A stretch of DNA of 64,000 nucleotides. It comes from Cardiocondyla obscurior (Eukaryota > Arthropoda > Insecta > Hymenoptera > Formicidae). The notes beneath the pieces are model-generated. The model did not search any database, was not told the origin of the DNA, and was given only the letters and a program-made list of their open reading frames with translations. Made by a program: the position numbers and the translations under genes. The stretch covers positions 8,805,593 through 8,869,592 of the forward strand of contig NC_091868.1 in assembly GCF_019399895.1 (NCBI RefSeq). Reading direction: 5' to 3'. Numbering within the stretch: the stretch's first letter is position 1; each line of letters opens with the position of its first letter. Shown here piece by piece: positions 38,768-52,454 of the stretch.

Positions 38768-41300
38768 GAAACAAGATTTGCGGTACGCGCATTTGGTGGC
38801 CAGTCCTTTTCAACGTAGCCGCCGTGAGAAAGCTGGGGGAGACCGGACCGGGCGAGGGGGCGGCCGGATCTCTCGCGCACATACGCACTGGCGCGCACGT
38901 GCGCGCACACGCGACTTCCTCCCTCCGCTTCGCTCCTTCGCGTCTTCTTCTTTTTCTTCTTCTCCTCCTCCTCCTCTTCGAGCATCAAATACGCACTGTC
39001 GACGGGAAACACCTCTCGGCGCACACGAAAAATCACAGACGGTGGAGCCCGCACTCTTTCTCTCTCTCTCTCTCGCTCTCTTTTTATCTCACACACACAA
39101 GAAAAAAAAACCACAGTCGCGACGCTGTATTTATTTATGTTTCGCGCGCACTTCGGATCACGGTCCCGAAATAGCGTGACAGTCCAAGTCTCTCTCTCTC
39201 TCTTTTTCTCTCTTCAGCTGGCGCTCGTTTCCCGATGATATTTCAAACGGGCGACGAAGAAGGTCCAGGTCCGACTGGTCCTCGGGATCAGTTCCTCCGC
39301 GTCGAGTCTCTTGACCTTGGACTCTCATTCACTTCCTCGTGCTCGCACCCCCGCCGTTATCGGACACCCCGCGGGCGATCTGCGCGACGACCGTGTGCGC
39401 GGGTCACTGTCGGCATCGCGGCCGGCCGCCGAGATTGCCGCCGACGGGCGCGCGCGCGCCACTACTGATAGACTCCTTATCCGTCGCGCACATGTACAGG
39501 GGACCGCGCGAGAAGAGACCGGGGAGAAAGGCGAAGGGGGCGGCCCCGGCCTTTACTTTCCTCGGCCGTCGCGTATCGAGGGCGACGCGGTGCCTTAACC
39601 CCGCGACCCGGCACACCGACGCGCGCGTGTTCGTGTGCACCTTGCGCGGAAAATCCTCAACGGGCGACCGCCGCGACTGTCGGCAGCTGTCGGCGCGGCG
39701 GCGACAAGCGCGACGACGACGACGTAGCCGTCGCGCGACAACAACGTTCCCGGCGCGCCGGCGGCACCGCGTAGCGACGATGACCACGTCGGCGGTAACG
39801 ACGACGACCGCTGCCACCACCACCACCACCGCCGCCGCGGCGATACTCGAACAACCTCGGACTCGCGACCGTCGCTCCGTCGATCACTCCCCGTCATCCG
39901 TGCTCGCGTATCACCGAGTGACATTTTCCGCTCGCATCGTCTGTCCTTCTCGTCCGCTGCCGCTGGGACGCTCTCACCGTGGCGCGACGTCGCGACGACG
40001 ACCCCCGACGATCATCGTTGTACTCCCCCGGGAACTGCTATCCGCCGCTCGTCAGTCTCTTCGAAGCTCGTTCGACCGCTCAACGTCCGTCCAACCGACC
40101 GCGAGGACGCGCACTGTCACATTCTTGAAGCCACTGGCCCCCGCGGCACGCTCGCTGGGCCGAGATGTTCTCGCTGCGGCAGGCGGGCGCGTGAGAGCGA
40201 GCGCCGAAGGGCCAGGGGAGAGGGAAAGACCGGCACGGTCTCCGGACGTGCGGCGCCACGGAGAATGGCGCTTCCACGACGGCCAAACGATATCGGGGTC
40301 TCGCGCGCACTTGAACCAAGTCCTCCGCTTCTCCGGCTTCTCTCGCGAACTCGCTGGATCACCGCGCGAACTCGCGTCACGTCCTTCTAGCCCGTTCCTT
40401 CCTTTCCTCGGCACCTTGCCGTTGCTCGCCGCGATCAAGTATCAACGTCGTAGTCGACGAACTGTTGCGCGCGACTGACCGACTGACCACGACTGATCCG
40501 AACTCCGATTCGGTTAAGCTCGGCGATGCGACTGGCGGTGAACGAGCCGGCGCTCCGTTGAGAGAGCGCACGCGCGCACCAGGCTGCTTCCCACTAGCGA
40601 CCGTCGTCCCCTCACCACTCGAGAGCCTCCACTTCTCGGCGTTTTGCTGTCCCGGCGGCTAAAGCGGCTTGTTCTATCGCTCCCGTGATCCCGTCCCGAC
40701 GGCGCGCCGAACCGCCGACAAGCCGGTCGTAGCATACTAAACGCACAAGAACGAAAGAGAGACCATCAAACATGGCAACCAACCGCCCTGATGCGACTGC
40801 CGGTCGCCAGGTGGCAGCGCTCGCGACTCGGCGTTCTCCTCCACCTTCTCCTCCCCCTTGCCTCCTTCACCCCGTCCCGCCCGCCCCCGCGCGCGAATCT
40901 CGGCCGCGAAAGCTCTTCCACCGGCTTCGAATTCGAATCGCAACTTTTACGGCGCGTTATGCAAATGCGCGTGAATCAGCCGCGGCGTCTGGGATTTGAA
41001 CCTCGAAGTACCGAGTTCGAATATGCAAAATTATTCCGCGCCTTCTGTTTATTTATCGCGCGGCCTCACGCGCGTGGACGTCGCCCGTTTCGGCGTGGCC
41101 GAATTTAGAAATGCACTTGGACGAAATCGAATCTCGCCTCCTCCCCCGGCGCTCGGAAGGGGGGGCGGGGGAGGGCCAGGGCGATCGCGGATGCGGCGCG
41201 GAGCCGGAAAGATGTGTGCGCGGCGACAGGAAATTATCGGCCCGTCGGAGAGCAGACTGACGCCGGCGTCTCCGCAGCGCCAGTCGTGCACTCCACCTCC
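38768..41300 (-). promoter_or_regulatory. Dad: Dad 5' UTR and CpG-rich promoter region
   Basis: Directly upstream of the Dad start the DNA is extremely CpG-rich for about 2.5 kb, with CT/GA runs (39060-39080 and 39190-39215) and triplet repeats (about 39780-39840). This looks like a CpG-island-type promoter with a 5' UTR. No TATA box or transcription start can be fixed. The 379-codon + strand frame at 39339-40478 is a composition artefact. Confidence 0.5.
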
Positions 41301-44300
41301 GAGGTCAACATTCCAATTCCAGGACAAATTTCAGTCACGATATCGCCCGCCGACGGAGATACCGCTGTCCCTCGTCGAAACGAGCACAAAGGAAGCCCGC
41401 TGTATCGAATGACAAAGGAAACGACCGGGCGACGTCGTGGCGCGACTGACGTGTCGACTACGAATACTTCGAAGGCGCACGTTGCCTCGCTACCTTTTTA
41501 AATTATCGTCGCAAAGTACTTTTCGCAGCGGCACGAAAGGCAATCGCATAAACGAGAGACGTTCCCTGCCAACTTTCATCTCTTCGCTGCATCTCATCCA
41601 AAGATCGTACTTACCGAACACTCGCTCAAGTTCCGAAAGCCGGGTCGGTCGTCAACGTTCTTCGATGTAAACGTCTAATCTGAAATAAAAAAAATTTATT
41701 ATGCACTTTTATTGTCTGTGTATATTCTTTTACATTAAAAAAAGAAAATGTAGCTTTAGATCGACAGGTGGAAAGATCACTTCTTTTTAACCAGTTGCCT
41801 AATCGACCGTTTAATAATCCACGTATATATATAAATCTCGCAATTTATGTGCGCTACTCGAAAGAGAAATGTGCCGATGCGCGTTTAATTGGGGTTGCCG
41901 TGTCGGCCAATATGAGAACGAGGCCGAGTAGTTGGCCAAAATGCTAAAAAAGCGATCGCGGAATGGCATGCCATCGCGCGGAACCGAAAGGATCGTCGCT
42001 CATAAATTGTCTAATTTTAGAAACTCGTTTCGCGCGAACGTAATTTTGTAACAGCCCGTGTAACTTCGCCCCGGCGACGGGGGCTTTGTAGTTTCAGGAG
42101 CCTGTAATTTCGATTTCTCTCTTTCTGCTTTTTATTTTTTATCTTTTTTTTTTTTTCTATCGAAACGCCCCGTCGTAACGTAGCGTAACAAGCGTCGGGG
42201 TCTGCTTTTTTCTAAGTGTCATTATGATCCTTCCGATAGTCCAACGTCCACATTTTAGGGTCGCCGTCGCCCGGTAGCGACGTTTAGAGAAATGAGCTTG
42301 CGTCAAACTCGCATTAAAATTGGAATTCCTGGGCGAACGTAAAGTATCGCTTGTCAAAGGGTTGGCCGAAGGTTGAAATTCATAATTTGACGGACGTCAC
42401 GATTTGCGTAATAAAAATAAAAAAAAAAAACGAAGCGACTTGCACGATCGGGCACCTCAAAGAAAAAAAAAAAAATCCGATTGCATAATTCTATAGTACT
42501 GAAGTAATAAACGCTACAGATTAAGAAATTAACCTAGTTGCAGAAAATAAATTAAAATGGAATCGCCATTTATTTTACATAGAGTGTACCAATTAATGGA
42601 GAAAAAAATATGTGACACACGCGTGCATTTTCCTTTTAACTTTAATCGACTACGACGGAACGAATCACGGCGAGCAGTGACAGCAATCACATTCGCCAGG
42701 CTCCAACACGAATCTGCCACCACCAACCCTCTCTTTCTATCTTTCGCAACGAGTCGCGACGTGGGTCTAGACGCGCTATTTCACCCGTCGGTGCCTGTGC
42801 CGAAATGATATAGAATTTAGGAAGTTATTTAGTTATGTACGTCTGGCGTCCAGCGTTGGCTAGTAATCAGACGCCTGGCCTCCGCGCGAACACAGCCTCT
42901 CTTCTCGTTCTTTCTCTCTCTCTCTTTCGTTCTGTCTTCCCTTGCCGCCTGTACCTCTTTCTTCGCTCCACATCTCCTTGCACTCTCGTTCTTCGCCCGG
43001 AGAGAGGAATCCCCCTCGCCCTCTCTTCCAGCTGGTAAAGCTCTTTTAGTAAACTCTTCAGGGCCGTCTGAGTTTCTCGGTGCCTGGATGTCTCGGCCCA
43101 ATTAAATGTCGATCAAGTCGGCTCTAGCCCGAGACACGAGGGCTTCGAGAACAAAAAGATTTTCGCTCGTAACGCCGAGAAAGAAACGGAGAACAAAAGA
43201 GAAAAGAAAGCGGGTAGATGAGGACGAGGATGAAGAGTGTCCGCGTATTCGCCGCAGCGAGACGCACGAATTATTCCGAGGACACGAGGCGCCTCTTCAA
43301 TCCTACGTTTTACTCTGACAAATAGATTTTGCGGGGATAAGTGGGAAGGGCAAACGGGCGCGCCTGCCGGCCGAGGAGATGTCGTCATTTAAAATAACCA
43401 TTATGGCAGATTCTTAATTAACTGTAACATCGAGGGACGCCGGCAAAAATCGAACGCGCGATTGATTTTTTCATTTAACGTACAGGTGCAAACTGACGCG
43501 ACGTAAAAACGTTGATCGGTGGTAACATCGTCCAATCGCCGGGTCCATCGCCGTAGGATTGAACAGCGAGCGTGCGGACGTAGGACTTCGCGCGATCGTA
43601 CTTTTATTTCAATCTATTTCTAAGCGCGAAAATGACTCGCGTGCTCGCCACCGAGCCGCCCGAACAGGGCGCGATTCTTGACATATCGCACCGATGACTT
43701 GATCTCCAGCATCGCCTTGTCGCTCTCGCGTCGCGCTTCCTCGCGGTCGGGATGGCGCGACGTTTTACGTTAATTTTACTTGACCGAAGGCGGCGGACCT
43801 TTTTTCTTTTTTTTTTTTCTTTTTTTTCTTTGGCCCGGCGTCCTGGACCACAAGTGTCTAGCCGCCTGGTCCGTAGAGGCGCCGATGTCAACGCTCCAAA
43901 TTCCGCGGGAGAGCGATCGTCGCCGTTCTTCGAAGCGGACCCCGCTCACGATTCCGCTATAATTCATCTTCCGCGAAGCGCGAAGACGTTTCGGGCTATT
44001 CTTGGTGCCGGCGCGAAATCTTTTTCAGTAACTCCTCCCTTGCCCCCAATGGACCGAGGCGACGTGTAGGAACGCACGTCGGAGATGACCAATCATTCGA
44101 AGCTCCCGACTGTTTATCATTGCGCGCCGCGAGCTTGCACGTTTCCGCGTGAAAATCGCGCGAATGGAACGCGATAAAAAAATTGAACGAGCCTTTTAGC
44201 GGCTGTAAGCAGTATATTATTTTATTTCACGCCACCGTCGGTTCTCGTGAAAATACATTATTTCCCGAGGAAAAAAAGAAAAAAAAAATGCACGCGGCGC

Positions 44301-45314
44301 TAAGCGATTAAAGAAGCGACTCGGTATTCTCGTTTTGCGAGCGGTGATCAGTCTCGTCCATAATATCGTCTCGTTTGCAAGTGAAAAGCAAAAAGTAAAA
44401 AAAAAAATAGAGGTATAAATGCTTATTGTAATTGACGGCAGATTTACAGAGGATAAAAAGCGCTAGACCGAGACGGCGCCCCATTGTTCACGCTCGCCAC
44501 TGACAGCGTTTTGTGCACCTGTCAGTCAGACAACGCCTGGGCTCTCCTTCTCTCTCTCTTTGCCGGTTATGGAAATTTGGCCGGCATTAACGACGTCTGT
44601 TTGCAAATGGAAAAACCCGGGCGACGCGACGCGACGCGTTGCACGCTCGACGGCCTCTCGGGCGCGCAATCGTCTGCATCGCCTGGCGCCGTGTTCCTAC
44701 TTAACTCCGTGGATTTAAATATGTTCGATCAACTGGTCGTGCATACGATTAACGATTGTTTCATAAAAACGAGGGACGCGGGCGTGTACGCGGCGGCGGA
44801 AACCCACCGGTACCGGCTCGCCTCCGAGATATTTCTGCCGGTGGTTGCCACGAGGAAATGCGCGCGGCCGCGGCAATAAAACGTAACTCGATTTAATCGG
44901 AGCCCAGTGGACGAAGGGGGAGGTCAAGACGCGCGGAAATGCACATGCAACAAATTTTTCCATCGAAATTCGTTATAATCCTCTCCACGTGTTGTAATCT
45001 TACAAGAGTGCGATAACAATGCTTCGTTCTTAGTCGGATCTGGTTTCGCGTCCCTCTCCCTTTCGCCGTCTTTTTTATATTTTTTTTTCTTGAGCCGGAC
45101 GCCCCACCGGAAGCCTCCGTTTCAACGCGAAAACCGCCTGACGGAACACCTGCGTCGACGTGGTTGGCGGGCGCGAGAGAGCGTGGCCGACGGCCCTGTC
45201 GGCAAAAGCGACGGCCGGCAGAGGCGAGGTGGAGATGAAAGAGGGGAGGTACGACAGGACAGGTGCGGCCTGCAACTTCCTGGATGATATCGGCCAGTCC
45301 GGACGCGCGTGCGA

Positions 45315-45342
45315 CCGGCGCTAACGTAAGCGTTAGCGCTGG
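45315..45342. repeat. Near-perfect inverted repeat, 12-bp arms, 4-nt loop
   Basis: The arm GCGCTAACG (45318-45326) and its exact reverse complement CGTTAGCGC (45331-45339) flank TAAG. Three more pairs extend the stem as C-G, C-G and G-U if transcribed from the + strand. The right arm overlaps a GGCGCC hexamer at 45341-45346. Confidence 0.75.
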
Positions 45343-45429
45343 CGCCACTCAGATCCGCGCCGTAGGCGCCCGTCCGTCCCGGCTGCTTCCCCCCGTTCCC
45401 CACTTCCGCTCCTCGTTTCTCCCTTTCTA

Positions 45430-45465
45430 CTCTCCTCTCCTCTCCTCTCTCCTCTCCTCTCCTCT
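45430..45465. repeat. TCTCC-type pentanucleotide repeat
   Basis: Tandem CTCTC/TCTCC units, slightly interrupted, over about 36 bp in the Dad-XYLB intergenic region. Confidence 0.8.
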
Positions 45466-48400
45466 ACCAAGCGTCGCCGCGCCGCGTCAGCATCCGTACC
45501 TCTTTGGCCCACTATAATCCGCACACGAATGAATCCAGACTCGTCTCGCTCACCTACCGAGATCTTGCATCTCGGCCTAAGGTCCAAGTTTGCACGAAAA
45601 CCCCCCTCAGCGAAAATGACTACCTTTTACTCGCGCTATCGGGACGGAAGACGCGCAGAGAAGGGAAAGAAAAGGAAGGTATTGTACGCGCGGCATCATA
45701 TCGCGATGCATCTAATCTCTTGGCCGTTGCCTCGATAGGCATTTTCACGGCGACGACTGCACGCACGTCGCGCATCGATGGCGCCTAAACGAAGATAGAA
45801 AATATATACTATACCTATGAGAGGATAGATAAAACGGTTTACACGTCAGATAAGAGGAATCTCGTATCGCCTTCGAAAATAGGAGAGAAAAATAAAGAGC
45901 CAGGCGCCGTGCCTGGAAAAGTATCGTCGCGTCGGATGCTGCGGGATAAGCCGCGGTCGCGGGATAGTTTAAATTCGCACGCGCCGAGTCTAAATACAGC
46001 GACTCGCCGCGGTGCGTAGATAACAGGGAGAAAATTAATTCTTCCTAGGCGGCGATATTTACAAATCGCGTTGCGGCACTGCTATATTTACGCTCATGCG
46101 GCCTGCCAATTAGCGGAAAGTATGCAGGTAACGATTACATCGCGCCTCCGAGACGCATTCCGCAATCGCGTCTGACGCAACCGGGCGCGACACCGAACGG
46201 ATTTGAAATCCGACATTGTCGAGGCGTTAATTTATTCGGCGGCTCCTTGCGCAAGCGGGAGAAGAGAGATGAGACGTCCACGGTGTAATTGCCGCCTCCC
46301 AAACGCGGTAAATATTTGTCGTTCTGGTGCGAGCCAAATTTCGCGGCTCGTCGTTTATTCTCCTGGTCAAAGAATCTTTTGTGCCACGCGGCAATATTTC
46401 TCTTTAGCACGACAACACGTACGTTCATGGATCTCGCGGTGGAAGCAGTAAAAAAATTAAGATGTTCCCCTCAATCTGTCTTGGCACCGGAAAAACTTAT
46501 CCCGCTTGCGCTCTGGATATTTTTTAAAATTACACGTTGTCTCTTACCTGTTACAGATTCCTATTGTCGCTATTGGCCGACACTCTGCGCACGTTCCACG
46601 CCGGCGTACAGTACGAATCTCCGGAGGAAGATCCCACGTGGAACACGAACTTTATAAGGGTGCTCTTTACTCCGTTGCTTCTGCGGGGACACACGTACCT
46701 GAAACACACATACATTGAATTAGAAATGATGTAAAAGTACCGCTAGTAGTACGAAAAAAAAGTCTTAATAATTTATAATTTCTGATTAGCGTAATTAAGA
46801 AGCAAATCAATGTTTTTTTTTCCTTTTTTTTTTTAATTAATTCTTAACATAATTTATCATATGCATATTCGAGCGTTCATATTTCCCGGCGAGAATCATG
46901 CAAATTGTCACAATCTCCTGCCGACCGGTACTAAAAAGCGAGGCTTTACGCCCGCCTATAAATAAACTTGAATATGAAGAAAACAGGTAGGATTTCCTCT
47001 GCAATTTCGAATTCAGGTTTCAAATGTCAGATTCGAGTAACGATTTATAAATCGCCGGGTGAGTGACGGAACCTTGGATTTCGGATTAACGCGATTCCGA
47101 GCGAGCGGAGATTCCCCGGCGATGGTCTCGCGCGAGTCGGCTCCGGGCGGGCGGCGCAGGGAAGACGGCGGAGATGATCAGCATCCGGACTCGACTCCTA
47201 CGATCGCCGAGCGTCGACTGGTCGCGACGCCGGCCGGCTGTCGCGCAATATGTAGCAGCAGGTACGGGCCAGGGCGACACGAGGACGACTGGAGCCGCCG
47301 TCGGTCTGTTCGCCACCCCTTGTCTGCGGCCTGTCGTCGTTTCGTTCGCCTAAGGGCGGACGACGCGGCGCGGATCCACGGCGACATGGCGAGCGAAACG
47401 GCGGCGCGCCAGCGGCGTGGCGACGCGGTTCCTGACGCCGCACGGCGGATGTGTAGCAATCCCTTCTCTCTCGCCCCCTTTCTCTCCCTCTTCGTTGCCG
47501 ATATGTACACGTACGAGCGGCGAGGATGTCGACGAGGACGACGTTCCCGGGTGCCCGCGGCCAACGATAGTGTCGAACACGAGCGGGGGTAGTTCCGACG
47601 CGCATGCATAGCCAAGAGAACGGGGGTCGCCGCGTGCACCCCCAGGGTGCTTGACCGAGTCAAGTCGAACGAGCAGCGACGTCTCCCGCATACATACATT
47701 TCGGGCAACTTTTCTTGCCTCCGAAGCGGATAAACAATGTCATTTGTAGCGTCGACGAGGACGACGGTGACGGGGATGTGCGATTTCGCCGCCGCTTTAT
47801 ATTCACGCGCCAAAGTGTCGGAAGAGTCGCATAATCAGTCGGGGAGCTTTTAAATTCAAATCAGCTCGCCGCTGCCAATGATGTAACAAATACACGTCGG
47901 GCGTTCAAAAAATTAGCTCCTGAAAAATCGTCTTCCCGTTTAATCGAAATCAGTTTCGTATCGCTTAGTATTTTTAGAATAGGAAAGAATGGTTGTTTTA
48001 CTGCCCGAATGTTTTTAACGCGGCGCCGCTTCCCTTCCTTCACTCTGGCGTTTACGGGTTGCGATGCGATTCGATTCCGGCGACATTTGGGGTGACTCCC
48101 GATTCGAAACCGAGGTGTTTTACGACGCGCGAATTAAACGGGCGCCCGCACCGCGATTTCCCGCGCCTTAATGGCGAGAAGCAAGTAAACACCGGGTGCC
48201 ATTCTCGTTTTCGTCGCGTTGCTCGCCCGCAGAAGCTGGAGCTCTATTTCCGTCGAGTGTACGCGCACCCAGCTTTCTTCTCTCTTTTCGCGAGAGAAGG
48301 AATGCGGATAGCGAAGAACACGCCTCTTTCTTGTCAGACATAATATTAATAATTTGTAACGAGAATAGAACTTCTCGAGAATTAAAAATCTCTCACAATG

Positions 48401-51400
48401 CAAGTAAATGACGTCCACGCAATCTTCCTCCCAAGAATTTCCATTAACTATCTCTTATTCATCAAAGCGGTACGCTTTAATAATTTATTATCCCGCAACG
48501 TAACCGGAAATTTTCGATGGCGCGAGCGTTCGAAAGTCGCGTCGGCGGCGCCCCGGCTAACGATGGGCGCCCTCCCGCCCTTTCATCGGTGCCCGCCCGG
48601 GACAACAAGCTAGAAAAACGGAATGACGCCGTGGTGTGTCAGGATATCAATTCTTTCGTAATGACACGGGCGCAGCCAGTCGGTCGGACGTCCGCGAGGC
48701 CAGGGGGGGGTGAGAAGGGCGACGGCGATGATCCGGCCCGTCCGGCTCCGTTCCCCGTGCCGTTGTTTATCAAGCTTCCCCCTCGCATAACAAGCATCAA
48801 AACACTTGGCGCCCCACGCTGGAGCCGTCGTAGTCCGTCCCCCGTCTCGCCGCCCCCGCGGCGTGCCAGCCGCTTCTACTACTTTCCGCGGATGTTACAC
48901 CGGGGGTAGGCGCTCTGGCGCGGGTTGAAACGGTCTGCACCCCCGGCAACGAGAGGGGACGTCTCTCTTTCTATCCACGCGAGGCGCCGCGTCTATACCC
49001 GTCCTCGAGAAGAAAAAAAAAAAAAGAGTTATCGCGCTATACGTAGGAGTATCGGTGGCGATTGCGATCGCTGGGATTTCGCCCCCGCTGCAAACCACGC
49101 GCGATCAACGGGAAATTATGGGACCGCCGCTTGAGGGAAATTAATCGGCCTGAGGGTTGCCTCGCGCGAAGAAGACGTACCGCTAGCCACGCTGAATTAT
49201 TTTTCATTTAATTATTCGAAGGAAACATTTACTCCCGCTTAAACAAATGAATTCAGTTTCCTTGCGTGAGAAGCTCAGAACGCGAGGGAAAAACATAATT
49301 CCTTCTAATTTACAATTCTCCTCCTTCAATTAACTTCGCACAGCGGTGTTCGTGACAGTTGTTGATGCGCCTAGAAATCGGAGATTCCTGGTGACAATAC
49401 CTAATGGGGATGAGACTGAGTGCGCCGCGAGAGATGAAGGGAGAAAGGGGGCCCGGGGATAAGGGACGGGGCGTCCGTCCGGTCTTGGCGTCCGACGAGC
49501 GCCGCTCATCTCACCCCCGCGCGCCGTCGCGGTGCCAGAAGAAGTATTCTTGCATTGGCCGTCGCCGTCGTCGACATCACCGTCGTCGTCTTCGTCGTCG
49601 TCGGTCGGCCCGGTGGCGACGACGTCGGCGACGCCGCTCCATGCTTTGGCGTCGAGGTTCGCGCCGGCCGGTCGCTCGGATCGGCGCCTGGGTGTCTCTC
49701 TCCCTCTGTCCCTCTCCCCGCTCCCGCTCTCTCACTCTTTCTCACTTTTGTTTGTCTGTAGCCGAGAAGAGAGCAACCGTCGTTCCGCCGCCGCCACCGC
49801 CGTCGTCGTCGTCGTCGTTCGTTCGACGGCGACGACGTGGCTCTGCCAGCCGGCTGTCGCCGTCCGCGCAGTCCCCCTGTCCCCCCCTCGGCTCAACCCT
49901 TCGCTCGGTACTTTGGTCCTTGATCTATTCCGCGGCGTGGATGCGTTTACGTGATGAAACACCCGCGAAAAATTGCCTCTACGTTCAGCAAGCCGACAAC
50001 AGCCACGATACCGTCGTTAGCGAGCGTTGAAATTACCACCGCGCCGGTGTGTCGCCCGCGCGTTGCTTTAGCGGCCATCCATCTGCCTGCCTCGCCGTCA
50101 CGATTCGTATTAATTAATCTGTATCGCGCGCCAACGCGTATTATCACGTTTAGCGAATAAGTCTATTCTATCGCGTCCAACGGCATGGTTTTTCCCGAGT
50201 CTGATCGACACGTTAATGATCGCGCGCACTCTTGTTTTTCCCGACAGCCTTCTGGCTGTTTACCAGATTCCTCCGAATACCTACTGGATGTTTTCCCGCA
50301 AAACGGAGGAAACCGATTACATAAACTTTACGAATAATCTTGAAAGATGCTTGATGCGCTCGATCTTTCGTGCCAAAGTTTCAATGAAACCGGTGCATTC
50401 GTAGAGTCGTTTTGCCCCACCGAAGATATGCTTCGATCGAGATTCGAAGGTTTTTCTAGCGCATTCTTATTCTCTGCTTGCTGCGGCGGGGTCGCGGCGC
50501 ATCGAGTCGAGGTGCTTGGGGCCCGCGGCGAAATTCCGGGGCTCCGACGTCATAACAAACAGAGCATCAGTCCGGTAACCGATGCTGTGGCGCACGTCGC
50601 AACTCGTTCACGTAATTAGATCACGTTCCTGCGGCGTAGCAGCCGAGACCAAGCGCGGATCGTTTCGTGGCCGAGGGTCGAGGTAATAGGACCCGGCCGA
50701 GCCAGCCGAAGGGCTCGTCCCGATCGCCGTCGATCGTCGCCCATCATCACGGAGGTATCGGCTCTTCGAAGCTATCAGGGGGGGAGAAAGAGGGGGAAGG
50801 ACTGTATTTTACGAAGGGGGCTTTGGTGCCTTTGGTCCCGGCGCCGCTGCCGGCGACGCGCACACACGTTCCTCCTCTCTGATTTCTCCTCTCTTGCCTC
50901 GCCCTTCCTCTTCTTCTTCGGCTGGCTCAGCGCCGATCCGACGTGGCGTCCCTCGGCCCAAAACCATTACCCGTGTACCGCGCGATTATAGGGCAACGGG
51001 ACCGACAAATAGTCGCGGGGTGTGTCCATAGGCGCCACGAAGGAGGGACGGCCTCAACTCCGAAGACGCTTTCATTTCCGCCGATAAGCCTACGCGTTTA
51101 TCTTGCGGAACAAACATGCGGGAGGCCCGAGGAAAATTAACTTAATCGCCTCAGCTGGGTATTTTTCAAAGATCAGGAAAGATCTTCGAGCGCCTCGAAG
51201 AAACGCTACAGCTAATTACAGTTCAGACAAATATTCTCCTACGTTATGGCGAAAATATAAATACTTGTATTGTTTCTTATACTCACATTTGAAAGAAGTG
51301 TGCATCCTCAAGAGATGAAAGCCCGCACTTCTGCAACGAGACGGCCGAATGAAGATTCTCCTCCAGACACTCGGCGACTCTTCTCGAGAATGCGACCTTT

Positions 51401-52454
51401 GGCGCCCATGTGGAGCATCCCCGGCGGAGATTCTTCTCCGCCCTGCGGAGTCGAGCACGTACGGTTCTTCGCTAACGCAAACAAACCCGCGCACTTGCGT
51501 GCATTGGCTAACAATCCTTTTCTCCGTCTGTCCGTTTCGGAATCTCATTTCAATACGCTCGCTACGCGTCGGCGAGACTATTGACTGCTGACATCGCCGC
51601 GTCTTGGACCGCCCTTAAATATTTAACTTTACTGTCCTACGTTTGCTACATTCTTACTTTTACAAGAGAAAATAATAAAAAGACATACGTACAATTTAAG
51701 TAGACAAATGCGTTCTTCTTAACCTGTCCCTTTCCTCGCAGCTCTCCCGCTTTCATCAAACATCTCGGCGCGGTTGAAATCTGTTGGATTAAAACAATAC
51801 GAAAGAATTCTAATCGCTCTCGTAACATTTTTGAGACGTACCATTTCTTAATCTCCTCGCGTGCCACAGGCATCATCTACGTGCACCTCCGCGATCGAAA
51901 GAAGTCAATCGCAAATCTAACGGCGTCTCGGGCGTCTCTTCCGCCGGCCATTTTTACCCTGCATTATCGGCCTCGGATAATAGGCGGCTACCTCGCGGCA
52001 GCAGGTGCAACGCAGGTGATGTCTCGCCCACGCTTCAAAGCCCGCCGATAAAGCAGTTCGCACGAGTTTCGCTCGTCCAGGCTGTTATGCCTGTTATCTC
52101 AAGCTGATCTTCCGACGTTGTAACGACGCTCGCTCTGGCTCGCTCGCGATCTCCGAGCCGAGCGGATCCGGCGAGAGCGCGTTGTGTTACGTAACGACGC
52201 GCTGGCGATCCAGATTCCGGGGTCACTTACTCCTCCGGCAGCGGGAGGCTGCCCGCGCGAAGCATAACACGCGGTGTCGGTGACGTCGGCGTGCCGACGA
52301 CGTTCCAGGCAGTCCCGTGACTTCCCCAAGTGCGAGGATGGAGTGGACGGACCGCGAGAGATCGCGGCATTAGTCCGACGAGCGGCGAAGCGGCGAGCAG
52401 GCAGGTCCATCTTCGCCCGGCAGAAGCGAGTAATCGCGACCGCGTCACCGCAGC

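Larger units (their letters stand above)
41301..52454. other. Intergenic region between Dad and XYLB, no gene recognised
   Basis: About 11 kb between two divergent genes. GC- and CpG-rich blocks (43100-45350, 47050-47850 and 48500-50950) alternate with AT-rich ones (41690-41850, 42400-42600 and 46740-46920). Open frames up to 211 codons occur on both strands, but none shows a domain, a signal peptide with plausible continuation, or coherent splice sites. The region could hold enhancers of Dad. The last few hundred bases would contain the XYLB promoter. Confidence 0.6.

Noticed and set aside
39339..40478. 379-codon open frame on the + strand upstream of Dad
   Set aside because: It is an Arg/Ser/Thr-rich translation of CpG-rich DNA with triplet repeats. 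Several other frames are open over the same bases, and there is no domain. It is best read as Dad promoter/5' UTR DNA.
44484..44879. 131-codon frame that looks less biased than its neighbours
   Set aside because: No motif or family is recognisable and there is no splice or promoter context; composition alone does not support a gene.
47059..50030. Several 135-211-codon frames in the Dad-XYLB intergenic region
   Set aside because: All are biased by CpG and GTC repeats; none has a domain, a plausible start context or neighbouring exons.
17041..51050. Full Mad/Medea activating elements (GGCGCCA-N4-GNCV) or silencer elements
   Set aside because: I checked the GGCGCC occurrences that I could find by eye on both strands, and none met the complete consensus; only core hexamers are reported. 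A computed scan would be needed for certainty.
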